Shown in pieces: positions 1 through 7,027 of a stretch of DNA of 15,374 bases. The first letter of the stretch is position 1, and each line of letters starts with the position of its first letter. The notes beneath the pieces are model-generated. The model was not told the origin of the DNA. It saw nothing but the letters and a program-made list of their open reading frames with translations, and did no database searches. Position numbers and translations under genes: made by a program. The stretch is from contig DASPKX010000076.1 of assembly GCA_035627835.1 (NCBI GenBank), positions 1 to 15,374 on the forward strand, written 5' to 3'. Source of the stretch: DASPKX01 sp035627835 (GTDB taxonomy: Bacteria > Verrucomicrobiota > Verrucomicrobiia > Limisphaerales > SXQI01).

Positions 1-99
1 GGTGAGAAGATTGCGGATGCGTTTGCGCGATTCCGCAAAAAAGGGCGTCCCGAAGAAAGCCAGGACGCCCCACCACCTCCGTGGCGTAAAAAACGCTGA
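1..99 (+). CDS. C-terminal end of an unidentified protein (partial)
   Basis: Frame 1 is open from the window edge to a TGA at 97-99 and encodes 32 residues. They begin GEKIADAFARF, continue with basic and acidic residues, and end in a proline run followed by WRKKR. The composition (alanine/charged helix, then a polar basic tail) fits a real C-terminus. The stop lies 3 bp before the stop of the convergent isomerase gene, the tight packing expected of two real genes. Too little is present to name a family. A longer reading frame from position 2 is arginine-rich and runs deep into the isomerase gene, so I prefer this frame. The start is outside the window. Confidence 0.45.
   Translation, partial: GEKIADAFARFRKKGRPEESQDAPPPPWRKKR
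37..70 (-). terminator. Rho-independent terminator of the isomerase gene
   Basis: GGGCGTCC at 43-50 pairs perfectly with GGACGCCC at 63-70: an 8-bp GC-rich stem with a 12-nt loop. On the minus strand the stem is followed directly by six T (A-run at 37-42), as in an intrinsic terminator. It lies 33 bp past the isomerase stop. It also sits inside the last codons of the convergent plus-strand gene, so those bases are both protein code and terminator. Confidence 0.75.
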
Positions 100-102
100 G
101 GA

Positions 103-963
103 TTACCGTTGCGCGGCAAACCCGCGAACGAACCCGACGCACTGCGCAACTTCGGGCAATGAGTGCTCGAGGTTGTATTCGTATTCGATAGAGATGTTCC
201 CTTGGAAGTTCTGCCGCTTCAGCTCCTGAAGAGTGGCTGCGATGTCTGATTGGCCGGTGCCGAATGGCACGTCGTGACCGCGGGCGGAAAATTCGTGCAG
301 GTCTTTTAGATGCAAGCTGATGAGGCGGCCTTCCAGGATCTTGAGCGCATCCACTGGCTTAATCCCTGAACGCGCGAAGTGGCCTGTATCAGCGCACGCC
401 CCAATGCGGCGATCCCGGTCCTTCACGAGCGAGAGAATGTAATTGGGATCCCAGTGCTTGTAGTTTGGATCGTTCGGGCGCTTGGGATGGTTATGAATGC
501 CCATCGCAATGTCGTACTCCTTCACCAGCTTCTCAATCAGGTCCATCGCGTCAGCTTTCGCCTCCGAGGTGACAGCGCGCATCCCCATTTTTTTCGCGAA
601 GTCGAACACCTTCCGGCATTCCGCTTCGTTGTTGGGCAGACCGACCACGCCGTAGTTTACGGCGAGCAGGCCATGCTTCTTGAGCTTGTCTTTGACCTTC
701 TGGATAACTGCTTCAGGGGCGTTATGGTCCAGCTTAACTGTGCGCTCCTCCGGGCTTAAGGCTTGCCCGGGGTAAAACTCGATAACCTTCCCTCCAGCGG
801 CCGCAGTTTTCTCGATGGCCTCAAAAGCCGTGAAACGGTGGAAGGTGTAAGCCTGGCAGCCGAGGGCGAAGCCACCAACCCGATGTTCCGCGGGTATTTC
901 AACTTCAGCGCGAAGAATGAGCGCTGAGGCAACCAGCCCCAGCACAAGAGCTTTCAAATTCAT
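103..963 (-). CDS. Exported sugar phosphate isomerase/epimerase (xylose isomerase-like TIM barrel)
   Basis: A 286-residue protein of the AP-endonuclease-2/xylose isomerase-like TIM barrel superfamily (PF01261), whose members isomerise or epimerise sugars and keto-sugars using a bound divalent metal. Visible family features are the first strand GCQAYTF (35-41), the strand end VIEF (60-63), VTSEA (E134), GIHNH (155-159), CADTGHF (190-196), SLHLKD (216-221) and SIEYE (258-262). E134, H157/H159, D192, H195, H218 and E260 are the likely metal or active-site residues. The ATG at 961-963 begins a typical signal peptide (MNLKALVLGLVASALILRA), so the enzyme probably acts in the periplasm; in-frame sequence further upstream is arginine-rich and unlikely to be translated. 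There is no obvious Shine-Dalgarno. The substrate cannot be told from sequence, and the gene stands alone rather than in a sugar operon. Confidence 0.88.
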   Translation of the reverse strand: MNLKALVLGLVASALILRAEVEIPAEHRVGGFALGCQAYTFHRFTAFEAIEKTAAAGGKVIEFYPGQALSPEERTVKLDHNAPEAVIQKVKDKLKKHGLLAVNYGVVGLPNNEAECRKVFDFAKKMGMRAVTSEAKADAMDLIEKLVKEYDIAMGIHNHPKRPNDPNYKHWDPNYILSLVKDRDRRIGACADTGHFARSGIKPVDALKILEGRLISLHLKDLHEFSARGHDVPFGTGQSDIAATLQELKRQNFQGNISIEYEYNLEHSLPEVAQCVGFVRGFAAQR

Positions 964-978
964 AGGTGTGTGGCGAGT

Positions 979-1007
979 GGTATAGGCGTTGCCCGCGAGC
1001 CGCGCAA
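979..1007 (-). promoter_or_regulatory. Possible sigma70-type promoter of the isomerase
   Basis: On the minus strand TTGCGC (1007-1002) and TATACC (984-979) are separated by 17 bp. Each is a partial match to the -35 and -10 consensus. Transcription would begin near 972, leaving a leader of about 9 bases, which agrees with the lack of a Shine-Dalgarno before the ATG at 963. This rests on consensus matching only. Confidence 0.33.
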
Positions 1008-1052
1008 ACCGAATTGCCATCCCGAGGCGCTTTGCCCACAGTGCGCCCGCCA

Positions 1053-1520
1053 ATGCAAGAACCCTCTGGCCCATCAACCTCCCGCCCGAAACCCGCTGAC
1101 ACCGGGCTGCTCCGCCATATGATCGTCGCTTTTGTTTTCGCGGTGGTCGGCTATTTCGCGTTCTACGCGCTGGATCAACATTTGCGTGTGCGGAAAGGGG
1201 GTTGGCAGGTGGAGTTCCAAACCAGCACAAACGGCGAACCGCGCTGGATCATTAATCAGCCGACCCTGGGAATTACGAATGTGCAGATTCGGTTTCCAGG
1301 CGGCGCAGTTACGAACCCCCCGGGCGCCGTCGTTTTCGACACGCCAAAAAAGCAACCGCTACAAGGGAAGCTGGTTTTCCACGATCTCACCTACTTGCCC
1401 GGCGTGATCGTGATTGATCATCTCGGCCATCAAATCCAGCTCGTCCCTCGCACACTTGTTCTCGATAAGCGCGAACGAGGCTGGACGAATGGAGCTGTGC
1501 ACGAGCTGGAAGCTCGTTAG
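1053..1520 (+). CDS. Hypothetical single-span membrane-anchored protein
   Basis: I do not recognise a family. With the ATG at 1053 the protein has 155 residues: a short proline/serine-rich cytoplasmic start, one hydrophobic segment (about residues 23-40, MIVAFVFAVVGYFAFYAL), then a beta-rich soluble part of about 115 residues containing TNVQIRFPGG and FHDLTYLPGVIVIDHLGHQIQL. The topology suggests a signal-anchored protein whose C-terminal domain lies in the periplasm. The ATG at 1119, right at the membrane segment, is an alternative start; neither has a clear Shine-Dalgarno. The gene is divergent from the isomerase (89-bp gap). Its TAG at 1518-1520 overlaps the stop of the convergent HD gene. 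No function can be assigned. Confidence 0.65.
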   Translation: MQEPSGPSTSRPKPADTGLLRHMIVAFVFAVVGYFAFYALDQHLRVRKGGWQVEFQTSTNGEPRWIINQPTLGITNVQIRFPGGAVTNPPGAVVFDTPKKQPLQGKLVFHDLTYLPGVIVIDHLGHQIQLVPRTLVLDKRERGWTNGAVHELEAR

Positions 1521-2371
1521 CTGATCTGCAGGCGCGCTATGTTCGCCTCGATAGCCTCAACGTAGGGATTGGGACCATCCGGATATGGGGCGTTTAGATA
1601 CCGAAACAGGCCTTCAAAGTCTTGGTTGATTTTCGGTTTTACGTAGTTTTCCCAGAACTTTGGCGTGCGCCGGATCAAATCGTCCGCGCTGCTGAAGGAT
1701 CCCGGTCCAGTCACTTTCCGGCTGTCGTATTGCGCGCTTTCGGCGAACTCCGTGTAAAGGATGGGAAGTTTATCGATGTAATCGACGGCCGCCATTTGCC
1801 CAAGCAAATCGGACGTGCCCAGCGCGCAACCCATGCGCCGCTCCAGACGGCTCTGGAAAGGAATCGAACGCAGGTCGAGGTTCACGCCTGTGCAACGGAT
1901 CATATGCTGCACTGCGCGCGCTGCTTCAGCCGAGTAGCCGTTGTTCAGCATCAGTTGCGCGGCGAAATCCGCGCTGCGCTGCACATGAATGCTGGTGTAC
2001 TTGGCTCCCGTCCCGGCCTTGTCCCAAGCGTGTTTCAGGTAGCCTGTGTCATGCATGAGGATGGCAAGCAGGCACAGCTCGAAGAATTCAGGAGTGAGCG
2101 TCGGTTCCGCTCCGGCTCGGATATACCCGTCCATGAGCCGCGCAAAGCAGAGCGTCCCCTGCATGGTATGCTCAAGGTCGTGATACCGCGCGTCGATCGG
2201 GAGGTAATCAAGGTACCGCCCTTCGAAAGCATCAATCGCCCAGCCAAAAGCCCGATCAATGAAGCGAGGATCCGCGGATGGGAATAAAGAAGCGCAAATC
2301 GCCGTGACTTCACGGCGCACAGCCAACGGGTCGTTGGTATGGACATGCGGAAACATCTGCCGTGCGATCAC
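1517..2371 (-). CDS. HD-domain metal-dependent phosphohydrolase
   Basis: A 284-residue HD superfamily protein, expected to hydrolyse a phosphomonoester or phosphodiester with two bound metals. The motif series is visible: YHDLEHT (H64, D65, H68), LMHDTGY (H107-D108), IHVQRS (H129), VQHMIR (H156) and GTSDLLGQ (D188). The YHDxxH motif followed about 40 residues later by the HD pair resembles bacterial relatives of class I cyclic-nucleotide phosphodiesterases more than GTPase-linked or RelA-type HD proteins; that is inference. There is no signal peptide, so it is cytoplasmic. The start used is GTG (2371-2369); an in-frame ATG at 2356-2354 would remove five residues and is equally possible. It lies 51 bp downstream of the 182-residue gene on the same strand, so the two are probably co-transcribed. 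No sensor or output domain is attached. Confidence 0.85.
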   Translation of the reverse strand: MIARQMFPHVHTNDPLAVRREVTAICASLFPSADPRFIDRAFGWAIDAFEGRYLDYLPIDARYHDLEHTMQGTLCFARLMDGYIRAGAEPTLTPEFFELCLLAILMHDTGYLKHAWDKAGTGAKYTSIHVQRSADFAAQLMLNNGYSAEAARAVQHMIRCTGVNLDLRSIPFQSRLERRMGCALGTSDLLGQMAAVDYIDKLPILYTEFAESAQYDSRKVTGPGSFSSADDLIRRTPKFWENYVKPKINQDFEGLFRYLNAPYPDGPNPYVEAIEANIARLQIS

Positions 2372-2422
2372 GGGAACAGTGCACCGGCCAGCGTCTGTTT
2401 GCCTAGTCCAAAATGGATGCGC

Positions 2423-2971
2423 CTAAAGCCCGATGAAAGGGTCCGTCAGAGTGCCGGAACTTGAGGAAGAGTCCGGGAGAGAATTAAACGTGCCGCTTGG
2501 GCGCTTATAGCTCATGCCACTCATCATCGACCCGATCAGCGCTTTGCCATTGGCGAGATCCCGCAGGGCAGGAAGGGAGATGTTTGGAGGAATCGCGCAA
2601 ATGAGCAGCTCGCGGGACCATTTGCGAGCTTCCGGCGTGATTTGCTCCCAGCCTGTGACAAACATCAGGGCGGCAGCGCAAAGGGCTCGCCGGGCTCGGG
2701 ATTCGTCCCCAATAAATTCGATTTGAAACAGACTGTTTTCGGCGCCGGTCTGGATGAAGCACGGGCAGAGAACCATGTTCATCAGCTCGCATTTAGCGGC
2801 GCTTCGATGCGCAACATCCTTGCGGAGAGCGGCCATGACCCGGCTGAGGCGGTGGGTAAAGTCGCGGTCAGGCGATTGGACAAAAATTTCAAAAGCAACA
2901 GCGGAGCTGAGCGGAGATTCTTGTTTCTCCTCAGCGGCGTCAAAATACCGCTTAAGCCGGTTTACATGCAT
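2423..2971 (-). CDS. Uncharacterised cytoplasmic protein (182 aa)
   Basis: I recognise no family. The 182-residue product has no signal peptide or membrane span. It begins with a charged helical stretch (MHVNRLKRYFDAAEEKQES) and has a mixed alpha/beta core (AVAFEIFVQSP, SLFQIEFIGD, ALCAAALMFVTGWEQI, ELLICAIPP). The tail is poorly ordered and rich in serine and glycine, with five consecutive serines. The balanced composition and GC-leaning third codon positions favour this frame over overlapping frames on the other strand (for example 2642-2992). It is the first gene of a probable two-gene unit with the HD phosphohydrolase (51-bp gap), which suggests a shared pathway. No Shine-Dalgarno is evident before the ATG. 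Confidence 0.6.
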   Translation of the reverse strand: MHVNRLKRYFDAAEEKQESPLSSAVAFEIFVQSPDRDFTHRLSRVMAALRKDVAHRSAAKCELMNMVLCPCFIQTGAENSLFQIEFIGDESRARRALCAAALMFVTGWEQITPEARKWSRELLICAIPPNISLPALRDLANGKALIGSMMSGMSYKRPSGTFNSLPDSSSSSGTLTDPFIGL

Positions 2972-2983
2972 CTAAGTGGGATT

Positions 2984-3121
2984 AGCAACTGAAGCGCCAG
3001 AGCCGTACAATCGGCCAACTCCGCCTTATTTGGTTCTTTTTGCTCAATCGCTGCCTTGTTTTGGGGCGCGGCGCCCAATCAAAGCTCCACATTAGGATTC
3101 GACGTAGCGCCAGCAACTGAA
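2984..3121. repeat. Short direct repeats bracketing an intergenic region
   Basis: AGCAACTGAA occurs at 2984-2993 and again at 3112-3121. GCGCCAG occurs at 2994-3000 and at 3107-3113. The two words are thus adjacent in both places but in swapped order, about 120 bp apart, within the 182-bp divergent region between the 182-residue gene and the sugar dehydrogenase. They could be paired binding sites for a regulator or a chance duplication. No clear sigma70 promoter was found here. Confidence 0.3.
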
Positions 3122-3153
3122 TTATTTTGGGCGGACACCAGTCTGTTACAACT

Positions 3154-4635
3154 ATGAAATACGCTGCCCTCGTCGGCCTTTTGGCCCTGGCCGGCTCCGC
3201 CTTCGCTGCGGACAAACCAACCGGCCCACCTTCCGGCCCGCAACAGGAAGGAAACTTCCACAAAGTCATTCTGGATTCTGACAAAGACACGAACGGAGAC
3301 GGCCAGTACGAAGACACCATCAAGGAACCGATGGAATTAGCTGTGGCTCCGGATGGGCGAGTGTTCTTCAACGATCTTTATGGCAGCGTGCGCATGTGGG
3401 ATCCGAAGACCAGCCAAACCAAAGAGATTGCTAACATCAAGGTGTACCATGAGCGCAATCGCGGCATGGAAGACGGCATGCTCGGGCTGACGCTTGATCC
3501 GAATTTCGCTAAGAATAATTGGATCTACCTCTTTTACTCCACCCCGGAAACGAAGCAGGACAGCAATGGAAAAAAGACCGGCGAGAATCTGCTCTCACGG
3601 TTTACGTTGAAAGGGGACCAACTCGACCTTTCCTCTGAGAAGGTGCTCCTGCGGGTGCAAACCCAGCGTGAGACCTGCTGTCATCAGGGTGGCTCCCTCG
3701 CCTTTGATAAGGATGGGAATCTTTACATTTCCACCGGCGACAATACCAATCCGTTCGAATCCCACGGGTTCGCGCCTACCGACGAACGCCCGGGCCGCTC
3801 ACCCTGGGACGCCCAGAAGTCCTCCGCGAACCCCAATGATTTGCGCGGGAAGATTCTCCGAATTCACCCTGCGCCAGACGGCACCTACACCATTCCCAAA
3901 GGAAATTTGTTTGCGGTCGGCACGGAAGGCACGCGGCCGGAGATTTTCGTGATGGGCAACCGCAACCCATACCGCATCGGCCTTGATAGCAAGACGGGGT
4001 TCCTTTACTGGGGCGAGGTCGGGCCTGACGCAGGTGGTCCAAGTGAAAAGCGGGGCCCAGCCGGGTTCGACGAAATTAACCAGGCGCGCGAGGCTGGGTT
4101 CTACGGTTGGCCTTACTTCATCGCGGACAATAAGGCTTACGTGGACTTCGATTTTGCGACAACAAACTCAGGCGCTGTTTACAACGCATCCGCCCCGATC
4201 AACGACTCGCCTTACAACACCGGCCGCAAGGAACTGCCGCCTGCCAAGCCGGCGATGATTTACTATCCAGCGAGCGCCTCCACCCGCTTCCCGGTGGTCG
4301 GCTCGGGCGGCCGCACTGCCATGGCCGGGCCTGTGTATCATTTCGATGAAAATTTGAAATCCGACCGGAAGCTCCCGCGCGAGTATGACAACACGCTCTT
4401 CATTTATGAATGGAGCCGCAACTGGATCATCGCGGTGAAGCTCGATGAAAACAGCAAAGTTGTGAAGATGGAGCCATTCCTCAAAGGAATGACCTTCAAG
4501 CGCCCTGTGGACATGGAACTCGGGCCGGATGGATGCCTTTACATCATCGAATACGGCACAAATTGGGGCAATAATACCGACACTCAAATCGTGCGCATCG
4601 AGCATCGCCCCTCCACACAAGCGAGCGCCAACTAA
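3154..4635 (+). CDS. Secreted PQQ-dependent sugar dehydrogenase (glucose/sorbosone dehydrogenase family)
   Basis: A 493-residue member of the soluble GSDH-type six-bladed propeller family (PF07995), which oxidises aldoses or related sugars with bound PQQ. The ATG at 3154 begins a clean signal peptide (MKYAALVGLLALAGSAFA), so the enzyme is periplasmic; the frame extends to a TTG at 3127, but that would bury the signal. Family motifs in order are PMELAVAPDGRVFF, GMLGLTLDPNF, ETCCHQGGSLAFD (173-185; H177 fits the catalytic base), STGDNTNPF, NDLRGKILRI, GNRNPYRIG (268-276), GFYGWPYF, GPVYHFDE and DMELGPDGCLYIIEYGTNW near the end. The CCHQGG form with STGDNTNPF is the subgroup often found near ThuA-like genes. 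The C-terminus ends right after the propeller, with no cytochrome c or PKD domain, so an external electron acceptor is needed. Residues 43-54 form an EF-hand-like loop (DKDTNGDGQYED). Confidence 0.88.
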   Translation: MKYAALVGLLALAGSAFAADKPTGPPSGPQQEGNFHKVILDSDKDTNGDGQYEDTIKEPMELAVAPDGRVFFNDLYGSVRMWDPKTSQTKEIANIKVYHERNRGMEDGMLGLTLDPNFAKNNWIYLFYSTPETKQDSNGKKTGENLLSRFTLKGDQLDLSSEKVLLRVQTQRETCCHQGGSLAFDKDGNLYISTGDNTNPFESHGFAPTDERPGRSPWDAQKSSANPNDLRGKILRIHPAPDGTYTIPKGNLFAVGTEGTRPEIFVMGNRNPYRIGLDSKTGFLYWGEVGPDAGGPSEKRGPAGFDEINQAREAGFYGWPYFIADNKAYVDFDFATTNSGAVYNASAPINDSPYNTGRKELPPAKPAMIYYPASASTRFPVVGSGGRTAMAGPVYHFDENLKSDRKLPREYDNTLFIYEWSRNWIIAVKLDENSKVVKMEPFLKGMTFKRPVDMELGPDGCLYIIEYGTNWGNNTDTQIVRIEHRPSTQASAN

Positions 4636-4649
4636 CCGCCTAGTGCGTG

Positions 4650-4676
4650 AGCGGGGCGCCGCAATGGCGCTCCGCT
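4650..4676. terminator. Hairpin between convergent genes, possible bidirectional terminator
   Basis: AGCGGGGCGCC (4650-4660) pairs with GGCGCTCCGCT (4666-4676) through 11 positions, one of them G-T, around a 5-nt loop. It fills most of the 40-bp gap between the sugar dehydrogenase stop (4635) and the DUF1549/1553 stop (4676-4678), touching the latter. Neither side has a T-run, so it is not a textbook intrinsic terminator. It may stabilise mRNA ends or work with Rho. Confidence 0.5.
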
Positions 4677-6904
4677 TAGCGGCGGAAGATAAACTCCTTC
4701 GCGTTCAGCAAACTCCAAGTCAGATCTTCCAACGCAGTGCGTTTGTCGGGAGCTTGCGCCAGGGCTGCTTCAGCAGCGGCTAATTCGGAAGCACTTGGGG
4801 CGCGCGTCAGGGCCGACCAATATAGCTCCGAGACAATGTCCTTTTCCGGTCGCGAACTCTTCGCGAGAGCGGCCAGGCGGTTCTCCGGGCGCGCGATCAG
4901 CTCGTTGATCAATGGCCCGCTGATCATCTGGAATGCCTGGCTCATGGTGGTGTCCGTGGAGCGCTCGCACTCGCACGTAAGCAGACGCGGCGGTTTTCCA
5001 AACACCGCCAAGACCTGGTCAGCATCGTTGCGTTTTTGCCGCCCTCGAGTTTCCGCGAGAGCGCCGGGGGATTCAGCCGCGCGAAATCCTTCGGGCAACC
5101 CATTGAGTTTCAAGGAGGCGCCTGTGACCTGGCTTTGGCTATCGAGTAATTGCTCCGCGGTGAGCCGGCGGAGTTGGGAGCGGGCAAAGTTGCTCTCATC
5201 CGACAGGTTCGTGTCATTCGGCTCGGAAGAAAGTTGGTAGGCGGCCGAGCTGGTAATCAGCCGAATGAGGTGCCGCATGTCGTGCCCGCTGCGAACAAAT
5301 TCCGCCGCTAGTTGCTCCAGCAACTCCGGATGCGATGCGGGATTCGTCGGACGGAAGTCATCTATCGGCTCAACGAGCCCCCGACCCATTAGGTGGAACC
5401 AAATGCGGTTCACTTGCACTTTCGCAAAGAAGGGGTTCTCGGGTGAAGTGAGCCACGACCCAAGTTGCTCAAGGATATCCGCATCGCCGCTGCCTTTCGC
5501 CATGCCTGAATCCCCCAAAAAACGCGGCAAGGCCTCCCCGCCAGTGCGCGCGTTCCTCAACGTCCCCGATTCATTAACGTAAATGATCTGATCCCCTTTG
5601 AACTCGTGGCTGTCGTTGTCATCACGCCGGCGGTTTTCGATGACCTTGTAATCCACCTTCGCAAAGATGCTGCTCCAATCGTAGTAATCATCCTGAGTCC
5701 AGCGGTCGAACGGATGATTGTGGCACTGGGCGCACTGGAGCCGAACACCGAGAAACACCTGCGCAGCGCCTTCTGCTCGGGCGGCAGGCGTGCGCACGGC
5801 GCGATAAAAGTTGGCGGCGGGATTTTCGTAACTTGAGCCGCGCGCAGCCACGATCTCACGGGCGAATTGGTCCAGAGGCTTGTTTGTGGCGAAGCTGTCG
5901 CGAATCCAGCGATGGAAGGCATGCACACCTTTTTGATCGAGAAGCCGCTCCTCAATGCGCAGCAGGTCGGCCCACTTCAAGGCCCAGAAATCCGCATGCT
6001 CTGCGCGCGTTAAAAGCGTGTCCACCAGCCGCTCGCGCTTCCGGCGGGAACGATCCGCCACGAAACTTTGGGCCTCGTGCGCGGTTGGAAGTATTCCCAG
6101 CAAATCCAGATGCACCCGGCGGACGAACACTTCGTCGCTGCAAAGCTCCGAGGGGTTCATCCGCAAGCGCTTCAACTTGCCGAAGATTTGCTCGTCAATG
6201 AAGTTGCGCGATTTTGGAGCCTTCCAGGTGAAGCTCTTATTCGGAATGAATGCCAGGCGCACTGGTTTTTGAACATCCAGGAAGCGCACGAGAACCGTGG
6301 CCTCAATCGGCTCATCCACCTCCACAAGGCCGGTCGGTGAAATCTTCAGCTGCGGCTTATCCGATTCGTAAACCGCCTGGGCAGTGACGTCGCGCGTGGC
6401 GCCATCGCTAAATCGCGCCTGCGCCTGAATTTGGACTATGCGTTGGGGCTGCAGAACGTACTGCTCAGCGGGCGCAACGGTGAGTTCCACGACGCGCGGA
6501 GCGGTGGAAACATCTTCGCGAGCCCCCTCCGCGATCCATTGCCGCAGAAGCTTGTATTCCCAACTATCCGCCTTGAAGCGCTGCCCACCTTCGTGGGCGA
6601 TCTGGGCGGCGCCTTTGAGCAGGAGCAAACTTTCATCGGGCGCAAAGACATCGACGCGGCGCGCGAATTGGTCCTGAGTTAAGACGGCGTAATCGCCAGC
6701 CGGATCCTCCCCTCGCAACGAAGTCTTGAAGCTAGCTTTTCCGTTAGCATTCCCATGGCAAGCGCCGGCATTGCAGCCAGCCTTGGAAAGGACAGCCATC
6801 ACCTCGTTGCGAAAGCTAACCTCTGCTTGGGCAGCACAAACCGTGAGAAGGGTGAGAGCGGCGCTCACCACGCGCGAGCTAAGCTTGCCTAGAAATCCCA
6901 GCAT
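4676..6904 (-). CDS. Secreted DUF1549/DUF1553 protein with cytochrome-like motifs and a Big-type domain
   Basis: A 742-residue exported protein of the Planctomycete/Verrucomicrobia type that combines a cytochrome-like N-terminus with DUF1549 (PF07583) and DUF1553 (PF07587). The ATG at 6904 gives a signal peptide of about 27 residues (cut near AAQA). Next come a C-x4-CH motif (C44, C49, H50 in GCNAGACHG), a bacterial Ig-like (Big) section at about 120-205, DUF1549 from about 234 (FIDEQIFGKL, VHLDLLGILPT) with a canonical haem motif CAQCH (391-395) followed by NHPFDRW, and DUF1553 from about 490 (NRIWFHLMGRGLVEP, MSQAFQMISG) to the terminal WSLLNAKEFIFRR. The family is assumed to act in periplasmic electron transfer or polysaccharide breakdown; its biochemistry is poorly known. 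The usual DUF1501 partner is not next to it. A frame extension to 7072 would run through the tRNA gene, so it is rejected. Confidence 0.9.
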   Translation of the reverse strand: MLGFLGKLSSRVVSAALTLLTVCAAQAEVSFRNEVMAVLSKAGCNAGACHGNANGKASFKTSLRGEDPAGDYAVLTQDQFARRVDVFAPDESLLLLKGAAQIAHEGGQRFKADSWEYKLLRQWIAEGAREDVSTAPRVVELTVAPAEQYVLQPQRIVQIQAQARFSDGATRDVTAQAVYESDKPQLKISPTGLVEVDEPIEATVLVRFLDVQKPVRLAFIPNKSFTWKAPKSRNFIDEQIFGKLKRLRMNPSELCSDEVFVRRVHLDLLGILPTAHEAQSFVADRSRRKRERLVDTLLTRAEHADFWALKWADLLRIEERLLDQKGVHAFHRWIRDSFATNKPLDQFAREIVAARGSSYENPAANFYRAVRTPAARAEGAAQVFLGVRLQCAQCHNHPFDRWTQDDYYDWSSIFAKVDYKVIENRRRDDNDSHEFKGDQIIYVNESGTLRNARTGGEALPRFLGDSGMAKGSGDADILEQLGSWLTSPENPFFAKVQVNRIWFHLMGRGLVEPIDDFRPTNPASHPELLEQLAAEFVRSGHDMRHLIRLITSSAAYQLSSEPNDTNLSDESNFARSQLRRLTAEQLLDSQSQVTGASLKLNGLPEGFRAAESPGALAETRGRQKRNDADQVLAVFGKPPRLLTCECERSTDTTMSQAFQMISGPLINELIARPENRLAALAKSSRPEKDIVSELYWSALTRAPSASELAAAEAALAQAPDKRTALEDLTWSLLNAKEFIFRR

Positions 6905-6983
6905 GAGGTATGCGCGATTCTGGCAGCGGAAAGCGTGGCCGTAAAGCTCCTGGTAGGTGGCGGTGGATGAGGTTGGTTGTCGC

Positions 6984-7011
6984 TTGCCAGAGGGAGTGGA
7001 TGCGTTACATT
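6984..7011 (+). promoter_or_regulatory. Probable promoter of tRNA-Cys
   Basis: TTGCCA (6984-6989; five of six match the -35 consensus) lies 16 bp from TACATT (7006-7011; four of six match -10). A start near 7018 would leave about 10 bases before the mature tRNA 5' end at 7028, which suits a tRNA precursor. The site lies in the 123-bp divergent gap between the DUF1549/1553 gene and the tRNA. Confidence 0.5.
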
Positions 7012-7027
7012 CGGGCTCCGCTGAGGT

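Noticed and set aside
2..229. 75-codon + strand frame at the left edge
   Set aside because: It is arginine-rich and runs 127 bp into the isomerase gene. Frame 1, ending at 99, fits the gene boundary better.
1622..2287. 221-codon open frame on the + strand opposite the HD gene
   Set aside because: It is the mirror of the HD-domain coding frame, which has a full set of family motifs. The antisense product has no recognisable pattern.
2642..2992. 116-codon + strand frame overlapping the 182-residue gene
   Set aside because: It was considered as an alternative gene, but the minus-strand frame is longer, has better amino-acid balance and is placed as an operon partner of the HD gene. Not fully excluded.
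3064..3076. Small GC palindrome GGGCGC-G-GCGCCC
   Set aside because: The loop is too small and the stem too short to call a terminator, and it lies upstream of a gene start.
4737..6682. Several + strand open frames of 70-170 codons opposite the DUF1549/1553 gene
   Set aside because: All lie within a well-supported coding region, are rich in Arg/Ser/Ala as expected for shadows of GC-rich genes, and show no domain motifs.
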